A DNA stretch of 64,000 nucleotides from Flavobacterium sp. N502536 (lineage in GTDB: Bacteria; Bacteroidota; Bacteroidia; Flavobacteriales; Flavobacteriaceae), in NCBI RefSeq assembly GCF_025947345.1, contig NZ_CP110011.1:1364001-1428000 (forward strand), read 5' to 3'. The notes under the pieces were generated by a model. It was not told the DNA's origin, searched no databases, and saw nothing but the letters and a program-made list of their open reading frames with translations. Within the stretch, counting starts at the first letter, position 1, and every line of letters begins with the position of its first letter. The position numbers and the translations under genes were made by a program. Positions 54,621 to 64,000 of the stretch are shown here, piece by piece.

Positions 54621-57386
54621 CTAATTTATTTTTTCCTCAAAAGGAATATCCATATTGAAGATTTCTTTTAACAATACAACAATCTCCTCCAGATAATTCT
54701 TTAAAATCTCATTCGTTATAGTAACATTCAACTCTTTATCCTCTTTAAACCCAAAAGGCAAAAATCCTGATTTTAGATTTTTAAAAGAGATAATTCCAAC
54801 TTCAATCGGAATCTCACCTGCTTCTTTTTCAAACATGAACGCATAAGCCAAAACCTGAATGATTTTATCATTTTTAAGCTCCTGAGTCAATCCATTCCAC
54901 GATTTAAGTACTACGTTCGTCTTTTCAACTTTTCCGGTCTTATAATCAATAATTCGAATTTTACCGTTGCGCAATTCTATTCGGTCCACATTTCCTTTAA
55001 TCAAAACCGGAAATGGCAGATCTGGATGGTTTAATTCTCGTCCGTACGTTTCTTCCAGGGCCATGATCTTAACAGCATCCCCATTCTTAAGAGACTCCAA
55101 TTCCATTTTTAAAAAATTAGATACATTCCGTTTCGCTACTTCAAAAGCCAAAAGATTACGTCCTTTTTTAATTTCTCCTTCTTTATAAACCAGTTTAAAC
55201 TGTTTTAAAACTTCATCATCCAGTAATTTGAAACAATTTTCAAGATCCGCTTCCGAAATAAACTTACCAATAAAAGGTTCGTACAACGTTTTTAATGTTT
55301 CATGAATTATAGTACCAAGCGTATTCAAAGCGATGTTCTCCTCTACTTCTTCAACCTCCCGAATTCGAAGGATTTTCTGAAAATAAAAGTCAATCGGATT
55401 TCGGATATAACTCGTCAAAGCTGACGGCGAAAAACCCGCAATCGCAATTTCTTTTAAACGTTCCAGTACAGCCTCTGATTTTGGAACCACCATTGGCTGA
55501 TAAGCTGTTGTTGGCAAAACCGGGTTATAGATATCAAAAGTCAAATTGTGTTTAGACTGTTTTTCCACTTCCAGCTGTGTGATAAAACGGCTGCGCTCTC
55601 CAGCATCCAATCCGTCATTTTCGGTATTATAAATCAAAAAGATGTTTTTAGCCCTTTGCAATAAATGATAAAAGTGGTAGGTATAAATAGCATCTTTCTC
55701 TTTAAAAGTCGGCAGACCTAGTTCGTTTTTAACATCATAAGGAATAAATGAATTCTGAGATTTTCCAGCCGGAAATTTCCCTTCATTCATCGACGTTACA
55801 ATTACGGTATCAAAATCGAGCACACGACTTTCAAGAACCCCCATAATCTGTAATCCGCGCAAAGGCTCTCCCTCAAACGAAACTTCAGCAACATCAATAA
55901 TCTGCTTGTAGATCGCATGCAAAGTATCTATGTTGTCAATATGATTGTGTTTTGTATAATAATTAATCAGCTTATTGATTACTTTAAAAACAGCATAAAC
56001 AAAAGCTTTGGCTATTTTTTCTTCCTCATTGTCATTGCTGAAATTTTCTTTTATCAAAAGTAAAAGCGCTGAAACATTTTCAAGAACAGCAATCGATCCG
56101 TTCTCCCACTTTTGGAAAAGCAATTTAAACAATGGCGACGGATTCAGATTAAGTTCCAAAACCCGATTATGTGTAATAAAAGTATAATTATTCTCCTTTA
56201 TAATCCGCACTAAATTACCGGCATTTGCATACGGTTCAACCAACGGATGAGTCAGAATATCCAGTATATCTTTATAGTAAAAAACATAACTTTCCCCTTT
56301 GCGCGAAAGCGCATTGGTATGCATTCTAAACAATTTTGCAATTAATATCTGCGAAGGGTTGTTCTTTCCGGAATACCCCATGGTAATATTCAAACTTCCA
56401 ACCGAAGACGGCAGGGAATATAAAACCGGCATCAGTAAATTTTCCTCACCCAGCACAATAGCAACTTTATCAAGAGCAGTCGTTGGATTTTCGGCAATAA
56501 TATTTTCAATAATACTACCCGCCAGTTTTGCCTGACCGATTGTTTTAGGGGTTCCAATTATCTGAATGTTTTTTGACTGCGAAAAATCGTCTACAATCCA
56601 CTCAAACGGATTGGCTTTATAGTGTTTCCAGTTTTCTTTAAAACGCCTTACAAAGAGTCCGGCATCATGATAAGGGTCGTTCAGAAAAGTCTGATCGACA
56701 TCCCAATAAATTTTAGCCTGATCTAAAGCCAAAAGATGCTGAACAATTTTTTCTTCAGCCGCATTTAAAGCGTTAAATCCTGCAAAAATAAAACTTCGAT
56801 TTGCAACTGTGTTCGAAAAGTGATTCAGATTATTTACAGCCTCACGATAAATCAATCCCTGATAACCAATTGCTTTATGAAGCAAATGATTGTACAACGA
56901 ATCGTAATACAAAGGAAGTAGTTTCCAGAAATCAATATAATTTTCTAAAAGTTTGGTTTTATTCTCGACTTCGATTCCCCATTTTTTGATGTCTTCAATA
57001 TCACTCAAATACGACAAAACATGAGAAGGATCCAAAAGGTAACGATCGATTTCATTAAAATCCTGTAGTAAGGTCTTCGCCCAATTGGCAAATAATTCAA
57101 AAGACTGCTGTTGTTGTTTTTCGGTTACAGAAAGATAAACTTCATAAAACTCAAACAAAAGTTCAATTGAATCAACCGACCTAATCGAAGCCACATCCTG
57201 TACAAAATCTTCAATGCTAATAATTTCAGGAGAGAGTATTGTGGTCTTAGTCTCATTTTTCAACGCTTCAATTAAAAAAACTTTCGCTCTTTTATTAGGC
57301 AGAATAATAGTTGTTTCGGCAAGTTTAGCCGAATAATCCTGAATTATAACAGTCGCTATTTTTCCGAGAAAGGAAGTATTTATCAT
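54621..57386 (-). CDS. AddB/RexB-like PD-(D/E)XK nuclease of the recombination repair complex
   Basis: Starting at ATG 57386 (MINTSFLGKIATVIIQDYSA; 921 residues). It has an inactive-helicase-like body with no Walker A Lys (ILPNKRAKVFLIEAL in its place) and VIVTSMNEGKFPAGKSQNSFIPYDVKNELGLP, a UvrD/AddB-family region. The C-terminal nuclease domain has VLIKGNVDRIELRNGKIRIIDYKTGKVE (catalytic D and DYK). It pairs with the AddA-like protein at 60301-63459 to resect double-strand breaks for RecA. The two genes are split by ompA and kbl, not adjacent. A longer TTG start would run into the ompA terminator. Confidence 0.88.
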   Translation of the reverse strand: MINTSFLGKIATVIIQDYSAKLAETTIILPNKRAKVFLIEALKNETKTTILSPEIISIEDFVQDVASIRSVDSIELLFEFYEVYLSVTEKQQQQSFELFANWAKTLLQDFNEIDRYLLDPSHVLSYLSDIEDIKKWGIEVENKTKLLENYIDFWKLLPLYYDSLYNHLLHKAIGYQGLIYREAVNNLNHFSNTVANRSFIFAGFNALNAAEEKIVQHLLALDQAKIYWDVDQTFLNDPYHDAGLFVRRFKENWKHYKANPFEWIVDDFSQSKNIQIIGTPKTIGQAKLAGSIIENIIAENPTTALDKVAIVLGEENLLMPVLYSLPSSVGSLNITMGYSGKNNPSQILIAKLFRMHTNALSRKGESYVFYYKDILDILTHPLVEPYANAGNLVRIIKENNYTFITHNRVLELNLNPSPLFKLLFQKWENGSIAVLENVSALLLLIKENFSNDNEEEKIAKAFVYAVFKVINKLINYYTKHNHIDNIDTLHAIYKQIIDVAEVSFEGEPLRGLQIMGVLESRVLDFDTVIVTSMNEGKFPAGKSQNSFIPYDVKNELGLPTFKEKDAIYTYHFYHLLQRAKNIFLIYNTENDGLDAGERSRFITQLEVEKQSKHNLTFDIYNPVLPTTAYQPMVVPKSEAVLERLKEIAIAGFSPSALTSYIRNPIDFYFQKILRIREVEEVEENIALNTLGTIIHETLKTLYEPFIGKFISEADLENCFKLLDDEVLKQFKLVYKEGEIKKGRNLLAFEVAKRNVSNFLKMELESLKNGDAVKIMALEETYGRELNHPDLPFPVLIKGNVDRIELRNGKIRIIDYKTGKVEKTNVVLKSWNGLTQELKNDKIIQVLAYAFMFEKEAGEIPIEVGIISFKNLKSGFLPFGFKEDKELNVTITNEILKNYLEEIVVLLKEIFNMDIPFEEKIN

Positions 57387-57400
57387 TTGATAAAAATAAA

Positions 57401-57428
57401 AAAAGCCATTCAATTAAGAATGGCTTTT
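57401..57428 (-). terminator. Intrinsic terminator downstream of ompA
   Basis: An 11-bp stem (AAAAGCCATTC / GAATGGCTTTT) with a 6-base loop lies 21 bases past the ompA-family stop, followed by A-rich plus strand (U-tract on the transcript). It separates ompA from the AddB-like gene. Confidence 0.88.
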
Positions 57429-57449
57429 AGTATTTATTTAGACAGTAAA

Positions 57450-58913
57450 TTAGATTTTACCTTGGTATTTAGAACCAATGTGTTTAATTTCTGTTCTTCT
57501 GTTTTGTGCTTTACCTGCAGCAGTTTTGTTACTTGCAACTGGTTGAGAAGATCCAAATCCTTTAGACTCTAAGTTTTCTGGATTAACACCTCTTTCGATT
57601 AATGCATTTTTCACAGCGTCAGCTCTTTCTTGAGAAAGTTTGTCGTTGATTTTTGCAGAACCTGTACTATCTGTGTGTCCTTCAATAGAGAATTTCGCGT
57701 TTGGATAGTTTTTAAGGATTTCTTTAATTGCATCTAATCTAGCTGGAGTTTCTTTGTCTCCTGTTTTGAAAGTCGCTTTACCTGAGTTAAAGTAAACCGC
57801 TCTAGCTTGAACTTTAAGATCTTCTAAAGCTTCAGTAGTTACTTCAGGACAACCTCTGTTAGAAGCAGGACCAGCAACTGTAGGACAATCATCATCTTTA
57901 TCAGCAACACCGTCTTTGTCAGCGTCTAAGAAAGGACAACCACCATTTTCTCTTGGACCAGCAACTGTAGGACATTTGTCATCTTTGTCAGCGATACCAT
58001 CACCGTCAGTATCAGGACAACCTTTTAAAGCAGCTAAACCAGCAACATCTGGACAAGCATCATCTTTATCAGCAATTCCGTCTCCGTCAGTATCAGGACA
58101 TCCGTTTAATGCAGCTAAACCAAATACATCTGGACAAGCGTCAGAAGCGTCAACGATTCCGTCTCCGTCAGTATCAGGACATCCGTTGAATTGTTTCAAA
58201 CCAGCAACATCTGGACAAGCGTCATCTTTATCGTAGATTCCGTCTCCGTCAGTATCTTTACCTCCGAATTTGAAAACTAGACCAGCAGTGTGTTGAAAGT
58301 GAGATGGAGCATCTGGTACACCAGCTTTGTCTTGTCTATCACCACTAACTGACCATTTGTATCTTGTAGCAAGCTCAAGACCAATAGCATCAGTAAACCA
58401 GAAAGTAACACCAGCACCTGGGTTAACAGTTCCGTAGCTGCTATCTCCGAAGAAAGTATAACCTCCACCAACAGATAACGAAGGATCAATCACTTTAGAT
58501 TTGATTAATTCCTGGAAGCTGTACTTAATAGTAGCATCAATTCCGTAATACATCAAATCACCAGGATTAGTAACTACATTACCTCTACTATCGTGCCCTG
58601 CAGCAGATGGATTGAAAGTAACATATTTATCAATCTTGTTTACAGATCCTTGTAAACCAACAGAGAAACCACTACCTACATATCTGCTCACACCAATGTA
58701 AGATAAAGAAGGAAGGATGTTCCAGTTGTCTTTTACAGCGAATGGCTGAGAGAAGTGTTGATCAAAGAAACCACTTCCAGCACCAGAACTTGTTCTAGTG
58801 TCAACGGCATTAACTCCAAAAGAGATAGCCCATGGATTGTTACTGTCTTGTGCGTGAGAACTTAAACCCATCACCATCATCACAGCAACTAAAAGTTTGT
58901 TAAGATGTTTCAT
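57450..58913 (-). CDS. OmpA-family outer-membrane protein with thrombospondin type-3 repeats
   Basis: The 487-residue protein has a signal peptide ([22 protein letters not shown]), an N-terminal beta-barrel (about 25-220), five calcium-binding thrombospondin type-3 repeats ([19 protein letters not shown] and relatives, about 225-345) and an OmpA/MotB peptidoglycan-binding domain (about 365-480; [13 protein letters not shown]...[29 protein letters not shown]...[11 protein letters not shown]...QNRRTEI). It anchors the outer membrane to the cell wall and is typically one of the most abundant flavobacterial outer-membrane proteins. A good promoter (58951-58980) and terminator flank it. Confidence 0.95.
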   Translation of the reverse strand: MKHLNKLLVAVMMVMGLSSHAQDSNNPWAISFGVNAVDTRTSSGAGSGFFDQHFSQPFAVKDNWNILPSLSYIGVSRYVGSGFSVGLQGSVNKIDKYVTFNPSAAGHDSRGNVVTNPGDLMYYGIDATIKYSFQELIKSKVIDPSLSVGGGYTFFGDSSYGTVNPGAGVTFWFTDAIGLELATRYKWSVSGDRQDKAGVPDAPSHFQHTAGLVFKFGGKDTDGDGIYDKDDACPDVAGLKQFNGCPDTDGDGIVDASDACPDVFGLAALNGCPDTDGDGIADKDDACPDVAGLAALKGCPDTDGDGIADKDDKCPTVAGPRENGGCPFLDADKDGVADKDDDCPTVAGPASNRGCPEVTTEALEDLKVQARAVYFNSGKATFKTGDKETPARLDAIKEILKNYPNAKFSIEGHTDSTGSAKINDKLSQERADAVKNALIERGVNPENLESKGFGSSQPVASNKTAAGKAQNRRTEIKHIGSKYQGKI

Positions 58914-58950
58914 ACTTAATTTTTTTAATTACAATTTAGTTAATTACAAG

Positions 58951-58980
58951 CAAAAGTAACACCAAAATTTTTAAATACAA
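58951..58980 (-). promoter_or_regulatory. Promoter of the ompA-family gene
   Basis: On the minus strand, -33 TTG (58980-58978) and -7 TACTTTTG (58958-58951) are 19 bp apart, a near-ideal match to the Bacteroidota consensus. The leader to the ATG is about 37 bases. Confidence 0.65.
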
Positions 58981-59026
58981 AATGAAATGTTAAAAAAAAC
59001 CTACAAAAATTTGACCAAAGTGGGAA

Positions 59027-60220
59027 TTATATAACTTTTAACATTTGTCCGACAACTATAAATGCGTCTATAGCCCTGTCTAAGTGCTCTTTTGTATGCG
59101 CAGCCGATAATTGCACTCTAATCCTTGCTTTTTCTTTCGGAACTACAGGGAAGAAGAATCCGATTACATAAATACCTTGTTTCAATAGCTCGTTTGCCAT
59201 TGTTTGCGACAATTTTGCATCGTATAACATCACCGGAACTATCGCTGAATCGCCGTCGATGATATCAAAACCGGCTTTTTTCATTCCTTCTTTAAAATAA
59301 TTAGTATTCCATTCTAATTTATCTCTTAAAGTAGTATCTTTTTCCAACAGCTCAAACACCTTTATGGAAGCCCCAACAATAGCCGGTGCCAGTGAATTTG
59401 AAAACAAATATGGACGTGAACGCTGACGCAATAACTCGATGATCTCTTTTTTCGCAGTTGTATAACCTCCCATTGCTCCACCTAAAGCTTTACCAAGGGT
59501 TCCGGTTATAATATCAACTCTTCCCATAACCCCTTTTGCTTCAAGAGTTCCTTTTCCTGTTGCTCCAATAAATCCGGCAGCGTGACATTCGTCCACCATT
59601 ACCATAGCATCATATTTATCGGCAAGATCACAAATCTTATCCAAAGGCGCTACAAGACCGTCCATTGAGAAAACTCCATCGGTAACAATTAATTTGAAAC
59701 GCGCACCAGCCTCATTGGCTTTAATTAATTGCTGCTCCAAATCCTCCATGTTACTATTTTCATAACGGTAACGCGCTGCTTTACACAAACGAACCCCATC
59801 AATAATAGAAGCATGGTTCAAACTGTCTGAAATAATAGCATCGTTTTCTCCTAACAATGGCTCAAAAACACCACCATTTGCATCGAAAGCAGCAGCATAA
59901 AGAATGGTATCTTCTGTACCATAAAAATCTGCAATCTTTTTCTCCAGAGTTTTATGAATATCCTGTGTTCCGCAAATAAAACGCACCGACGACATTCCGA
60001 AACCATGTGTATCCATAGCATCTTTTGCTGCCTGAACCACTTCCGGGTGTGATGAAAGTCCTAAATAATTGTTGGCACAAAAATTCAAAACTTTTTCTCC
60101 TGTCGAGATCGTTATTTCCGCATCCTGTGCTGAAGTTATAATACGTTCTTTCTTGAAAATTCCATTTTCTTCAATTGTTTGCAACTCGTTTTGCAAATGT
60201 TCTTTTATTTTACCGTACAT
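59027..60220 (-). CDS. kbl: Glycine C-acetyltransferase (2-amino-3-ketobutyrate CoA ligase)
   Basis: The 397-residue alpha-oxoamine-synthase-family PLP enzyme shows the cofactor motifs [19 protein letters not shown] (Asp and His) and [17 protein letters not shown] (Schiff-base Lys), and [16 protein letters not shown] at the N-terminus. It cleaves 2-amino-3-ketobutyrate with CoA to glycine and acetyl-CoA in threonine breakdown. Full length matches E. coli Kbl (398). Threonine dehydrogenase is not in the window. The alternative, serine palmitoyltransferase/BioF-like, is less likely given [17 protein letters not shown]. Confidence 0.94.
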   Translation of the reverse strand: MYGKIKEHLQNELQTIEENGIFKKERIITSAQDAEITISTGEKVLNFCANNYLGLSSHPEVVQAAKDAMDTHGFGMSSVRFICGTQDIHKTLEKKIADFYGTEDTILYAAAFDANGGVFEPLLGENDAIISDSLNHASIIDGVRLCKAARYRYENSNMEDLEQQLIKANEAGARFKLIVTDGVFSMDGLVAPLDKICDLADKYDAMVMVDECHAAGFIGATGKGTLEAKGVMGRVDIITGTLGKALGGAMGGYTTAKKEIIELLRQRSRPYLFSNSLAPAIVGASIKVFELLEKDTTLRDKLEWNTNYFKEGMKKAGFDIIDGDSAIVPVMLYDAKLSQTMANELLKQGIYVIGFFFPVVPKEKARIRVQLSAAHTKEHLDRAIDAFIVVGQMLKVI

Positions 60221-60300
60221 TTTAATTTATTTAAAACGTTAAAAATTAACAACTTAAGCCAAAAATACCCAGTCAAATCTTTAACACCTGATTAATTTTT

Positions 60301-63300
60301 TCACAAATTTACTACATCGATTTCTGATCCTATGTATACCAGCGCTTTTTTTAACACTTTATACCCTAAATCCTCAATAGCCTCCTGATACTCCTGTATT
60401 TGCCTGGTATATTTTGGATTTATCACCCCCGTTTTATAATCCAACAAATACGCTTCTTTGTTTGTTGTTAGAACAATTCGGTCGGGTTTTAAAATTCTTC
60501 CTTCTTTCTGAACAATGGTCTGCTCGTTCAAGACGGTATCCTTTCCATCAAAACAAATACTCAACTCAGGGTGATTGACAATTTCCTGAAGTGTCTTCAA
60601 GACCATATCTATCTGGTCATTCGTAATCAATCCGTTTTCGATACCTTTAGTAACCGCCAGATCAACATCCGTTTTGTCTTTAACAAAAGCCAAAATCTCA
60701 TGAACAATATTCCCATAAGCAATTGCCCCTTGCTGATGTGTTCCCCACATCAAAGCCTCTCGCTGTGCAATTTTAATATTTTTCGGATTTAAAACTTCTG
60801 AGACCACAGGAATCACTTTGACCAGATCAACTGACTTTACGGAACTTGAAAGCCTAACCTTATTTCCAAACTCATATTCCAGTCTCTCCGCATCATAAAC
60901 TCCCTTATGCATCAAATATCGAATAAAAAAAGAAGCCATATTATTTGGCAATTCTCCATCTTTCCTCTCTTTTATAGCCTGTGACACGATATACAATTGT
61001 TCTTCTGCACGCGTTAACGCCACATACAAAACATTGATATTATCCAAAAGCTCTTCTTGTTTTTTCAAATTAAAAACCGCCGAAGCACTTTCTCCAAAAC
61101 CTTCAACCGCACTACTATTATCAATTAAAGCTTTCGGAACATCCAAATTTACATCTTCGGTATCCAGCCATAATTTATCTTTTGGCTTTCGATTGTAATC
61201 TTCTTCGGCAAACGGCATAATCACAACCGGAAATTCCAATCCTTTTGATTTATGAATGGTCATGATTCGAACCGCATTGTTTCCTTCGGGAGACGGAATA
61301 CTAAATTTCTCTGCATTTTTATCCCAATAACTTAAAAAATCGGCTATTCCTGCCTGATTTCTCATGTCCCGCTCTAAAACAATATCCAGAAAAAACTGAA
61401 CATATGCATTTCCCTCATCAGGAAGAACAAATTTCGAAATTATAATTTCTACCGCTTCATACAATGATTTTTTACGAACATCTTCAAAAGAAAACGCAAC
61501 ATCAAAAGTCAATAGCCACTTTTCAAAATCACCTTCCCATTTTTGAGCCATTCCCAGAGCAATGAAATCATGAATAGGCATTTGAACCTCTTTATTTGAT
61601 CCTAAAAAATGAAGAAAATTAGCTTTCGACTCTAAATCGGCACTATTGTTTAGGTATTTCAGCAAATGGACAATCAAACGCACTTCTGTCGCATTCTGAA
61701 TCATTAAAGTTTCAGAGGACAAAAGCGGGATATTTTGTTCTGTTAAGTAATTCGCAATTGCAATCCCCTGATCTCTTTTTCGGGTCAAAATCACAATATC
61801 TTTGTACTCAAAACCTTCCCTGACTACTTTTTGAATTGTATTTAATGTCGCCAAAACATACAAATCTGACTTCTCCACCACCTCTTCTTCGTCTGCAAAA
61901 TCTGATTTCTCTATTATAGGCAGAAAAGAAATATTGACATAGCCTCCTTTTTTCGAATTTGTATTCTGAAAACTATGATTCTCATAAAGATCTTTATAAT
62001 CCTCATTTGTAAATTCGGTCGAAATTAATTTAAAAAAATCATTATTAAACTCAATTACCTCACTATAACTGCGGTAATTTGTATCCAAATGTTTGACTAC
62101 TTTTTCGTGATTAAAAAAAGAGACTTCTTCTTTTCCTAATTCAATAAATTGTTCGGCTTTTCCACCTCTCCATCGGTAAATAGATTGTTTTGGATCTCCC
62201 ACAATCATCAGAGTTCCTTTGTTTCCAAAATCATCCTGACCCGAAAGGGAGTTATGTATCAGTGGAATAAGATTCTGCCATTGCATTTCAGAAGTATCCT
62301 GAAATTCATCAATAAAAAAGTGACGATACTTTTCTCCTAAACGCTCGTAAATAAAAGGCGCAGGCTGGTTTTGAATTTCACGATGAATGATCGCATTAAA
62401 TTCAGAAATCGACAGCACATTTTGCTCCGATTGAATTTTCGCCAATTCGTTACTAACCGTATTTAAAAGCGAGAGTGGTGTAATATTCTTCAGGAACGCT
62501 TTGTAAAAATCTCTTTTTTCAAAGTTCTTATAGATTTTTTCCAGAATCTGAAGCAGTTCCGGAATTATATTTTCGATTAACGCCCTGTCTTTCGCCGTTT
62601 TATTGATCGCAATATCCTCGAATTCATGAAAAGTTTTATTCCGGGGATTAAATTTCCCATCGCGAATACTCTCTAAATGATTGGGAAAGGTTCCGCGTGA
62701 AAATGACTTTAAATCAATTCCGTTTTTATCGATTAAAGCAAGTGCTTCTGTAGCAAAGTTTTCGTTTTCAGCTTCCAGCTCTTTACACAAAGTCTGCATT
62801 TTCTTTTTGATGACAACAAACTCTTCAATAGATTTATCCTGAAAATGAGAGATCTCATTTCGGTTGTTTTCATTCAAAACTAATCTTCCGGTTTCTAATA
62901 TCTCACGGGAAACGTCCCAACTTTTATCATCGTCGGTTTTTTCCATAGTAAAATCGACCAGCAATTTAGTCAGTGTTTCATCCTGACCTGCTTGTGCAAT
63001 AATAGCATCAACTGCTTCAACCAGTAAATTTTCGGTATCCAAAGTGACTTCAAAAGTCATTGGCAGATTAAGATCGTGCGCAAAGGCACGAATTACCTTA
63101 TGGGTAAATTTATCGATGGTAGAAATATCAAAAGCAGCATAATTATGAATCAGATGCTTGATAATATTTTGAGATTTTACTTTGATCTTAACAATAGAAA
63201 GTCCTGTATCGCGAGACAAGTCCTCCATCAAATCGACTGCTTTCGCCGAAGGCTCTTCTTTTGCAAACTCTGACAAACTCCCCACAATACGGCTTTTCAT

Positions 63301-63459
63301 TTCATGAACCGCCTTATTGGTAAAGGTAATGGCCAGAATATTTCGATAGGCGTCATTTCTTGGAGAAGAAAGAATAATTTTGAGATACTCTTTTACCAAA
63401 GTATAGGTCTTTCCAGAGCCTGCAGATGCATCATAGATAGAGAAAGACGGACTTTGCAT
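60301..63459 (-). CDS. AddA/RexA-like UvrD-family helicase-nuclease
   Basis: The 1,052-residue protein has SF1 helicase motifs in order: Walker A IYDASAGSGKTYTLVKEYL (about 8-26), Ia AITFTNKAVHEMKSRI, II FFIDEFQDTSEMQW, III VGDPKQSIYRWRGGKAEQF, IV YRSYSEVIEFN, V IMTIHKSKGLEFPVVIMPF and VI LYVALTRAEEQLYIV. The C-terminus has a RecB-type nuclease signature (LKPDRIVLTTNKEAYLLDYKTG). It processes DNA double-strand ends with the AddB-like partner encoded at 54621-57386. It lies 80 bases upstream of kbl on the same strand, with no strong terminator between them. Confidence 0.93.
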   Translation of the reverse strand: MQSPSFSIYDASAGSGKTYTLVKEYLKIILSSPRNDAYRNILAITFTNKAVHEMKSRIVGSLSEFAKEEPSAKAVDLMEDLSRDTGLSIVKIKVKSQNIIKHLIHNYAAFDISTIDKFTHKVIRAFAHDLNLPMTFEVTLDTENLLVEAVDAIIAQAGQDETLTKLLVDFTMEKTDDDKSWDVSREILETGRLVLNENNRNEISHFQDKSIEEFVVIKKKMQTLCKELEAENENFATEALALIDKNGIDLKSFSRGTFPNHLESIRDGKFNPRNKTFHEFEDIAINKTAKDRALIENIIPELLQILEKIYKNFEKRDFYKAFLKNITPLSLLNTVSNELAKIQSEQNVLSISEFNAIIHREIQNQPAPFIYERLGEKYRHFFIDEFQDTSEMQWQNLIPLIHNSLSGQDDFGNKGTLMIVGDPKQSIYRWRGGKAEQFIELGKEEVSFFNHEKVVKHLDTNYRSYSEVIEFNNDFFKLISTEFTNEDYKDLYENHSFQNTNSKKGGYVNISFLPIIEKSDFADEEEVVEKSDLYVLATLNTIQKVVREGFEYKDIVILTRKRDQGIAIANYLTEQNIPLLSSETLMIQNATEVRLIVHLLKYLNNSADLESKANFLHFLGSNKEVQMPIHDFIALGMAQKWEGDFEKWLLTFDVAFSFEDVRKKSLYEAVEIIISKFVLPDEGNAYVQFFLDIVLERDMRNQAGIADFLSYWDKNAEKFSIPSPEGNNAVRIMTIHKSKGLEFPVVIMPFAEEDYNRKPKDKLWLDTEDVNLDVPKALIDNSSAVEGFGESASAVFNLKKQEELLDNINVLYVALTRAEEQLYIVSQAIKERKDGELPNNMASFFIRYLMHKGVYDAERLEYEFGNKVRLSSSVKSVDLVKVIPVVSEVLNPKNIKIAQREALMWGTHQQGAIAYGNIVHEILAFVKDKTDVDLAVTKGIENGLITNDQIDMVLKTLQEIVNHPELSICFDGKDTVLNEQTIVQKEGRILKPDRIVLTTNKEAYLLDYKTGVINPKYTRQIQEYQEAIEDLGYKVLKKALVYIGSEIDVVNL

Positions 63460-63519
63460 GAGTTTAGTTTTTCGTACGGTAAAAATAACACATTAAAATA
63501 TGAAATCCCAATAAAGCAA

Positions 63520-63577
63520 AAATTCCAAATTCCAATAACTAACTCTTTTATTAGGCAGCTATTGGAATTTGGAATTT
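63520..63577. repeat. Perfect 18-bp inverted repeat
   Basis: AAATTCCAAATTCCAATA (63520-63537) and its exact reverse complement (63560-63577) flank a 22-base loop between the AddA-like gene and lspA. The same 18-mer occurs singly at 46073-46090, so it is a dispersed repeat; as RNA it would also form a strong stem. Confidence 0.8.
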
Positions 63578-63603
63578 TAAATATTTCAGTTTTTCTACAA
63601 CAA

Positions 63604-64000
63604 CTAGGCAGTTTTAGGAAAGGCTCTTTTATTAAAAACCAACAATATACCTACTCCTGTAGAAATTGCTACATCGGCAACATTAAAGATCGCATTAAAA
63701 AAAGAAACATCTTCACCACCCCAGTAAGGGAACCAAGCCGGCAAAGTACCTCTCCAGATTGGAAAGTAAAACATGTCTACCACTAAACCGTGAAACCATG
63801 TTCCATAAGGTTCTGGTGAGAAAAGGGTTGCCAGATTACCATGACTGTCGTCAAAGATAATCCCATAAAATACCGAATCAATTATATTTCCGGCTGCTCC
63901 GGCAAAAATCAAAGCTATCGCTACAATTAAGTAATTTGAATAACGTTTCTTAACCGAATCTGCCAACCAGTAACCAATTCCTACTACAGCAAAAATTCTA
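63604..64000 (-). CDS. lspA: Lipoprotein signal peptidase (signal peptidase II), N-terminus outside window
   Basis: The frame is open to the window edge (IFAVVGIGYWLADSVKK... precedes the first candidate start), so only the C-terminal ~130 residues are present. Both catalytic Asp motifs are visible: AGAAGNIIDSVFYGIIFD and FNAIFNVADVAISTGVGILL. The aspartyl protease cleaves lipoprotein signal peptides in the inner membrane. The insertion between the motifs (SHGNLATLFSPEPYGTWFHGLVVDMFYFPIWRG) is long, as in other Bacteroidota LspA. Confidence 0.93.
   Translation of the reverse strand, partial: RIFAVVGIGYWLADSVKKRYSNYLIVAIALIFAGAAGNIIDSVFYGIIFDDSHGNLATLFSPEPYGTWFHGLVVDMFYFPIWRGTLPAWFPYWGGEDVSFFNAIFNVADVAISTGVGILLVFNKRAFPKTA

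Noticed and set aside
57387..57413. Longer start for the AddB-like gene
   Set aside because: It would run into the ompA terminator hairpin; the ATG at 57386 starts a good N-terminus.
57916..58236. 106-codon plus-strand frame with Ser/Pro-rich repeats
   Set aside because: It is the antisense shadow of the thrombospondin type-3 repeats in the OmpA-family gene.

Overview
The window reads as one contiguous piece of chromosome from a Flavobacterium-like member of the Bacteroidota. Evidence for this is AT-rich DNA, promoters of the TTG / TAnnTTTG type, a protein with a type IX secretion (T9SS) C-terminal domain, two SusC/SusD pairs, an ECF sigma/FecR/TonB-receptor cassette, a B-type succinate dehydrogenase, and an OmpA protein with thrombospondin type-3 repeats. 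No phage, plasmid, CRISPR or full insertion sequence is visible. Mobile content is limited to short palindromic intergenic repeats.

Layout. 1-5803: 3' part of a very large secreted adhesin or glycan-binding protein (Asp-box beta-propeller, Ig-like repeats, discoidin-like domains, CBM5/12-like module, T9SS signal). 5955-13636: a heme-type TonB receptor, a lone LytTR protein, a small beta-barrel protein, and a sigma/FecR/TonB-receptor operon. 13708-20806: tRNA-CAT, methylmalonyl-CoA epimerase, two envelope (lipo)proteins of unknown role, an Ig-like lipoprotein, a Coa1-like protein and an omega-amidase. 20938-40571: a nineteen-kilobase polysaccharide utilisation locus. 40859-46058: succinate dehydrogenase sdhCAB and HMG-CoA synthase. 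46333-52063: small accessory genes (acetyltransferases, a membrane LytTR regulator, an orphan GG-leader-like peptide, unknown proteins) among repeats. 52299-64000: Xaa-Pro aminopeptidase, alpha/beta hydrolase, AddB-like nuclease, OmpA, Kbl, AddA-like helicase-nuclease and the C-terminal part of LspA.

The main discovery candidate is the 20.9-40.6 kb locus. Two SusC/SusD pairs and a PA14-bearing GH20 beta-N-acetylhexosaminidase surround an acid-sugar pathway: GntP permease, M19 dipeptidase-like amidohydrolase, a PLP enzyme with D-serine-dehydratase-type metal residues, RidA, 2-keto-3-deoxygluconate kinase and KDPG aldolase. Chemically this fits uptake and breakdown of 2-acetamido-2-deoxy-D-gluconate (GlcNAc1A, the oxidised end made by chitin-active LPMOs): deacetylation to D-glucosaminate, D-serine-like dehydration and deamination to KDG, phosphorylation, then aldol cleavage to pyruvate and glyceraldehyde-3-phosphate. 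A comparable route is known from marine Gammaproteobacteria; a SusCD-linked version with different enzyme families would be new as far as I know.

The locus looks like one regulon. A 15-bp motif (TGC-N8-TGCA, best copy TGCAAAAAAAATGCA) occurs twice before susC1, twice before susC2, once before the GH20 gene and, in a variant form, before the DeoR-family regulator gene. In the three structural promoters it lies 17-20 bp upstream of the -7 box, over the -33 region. This arrangement suggests DeoR repression relieved by a pathway intermediate.
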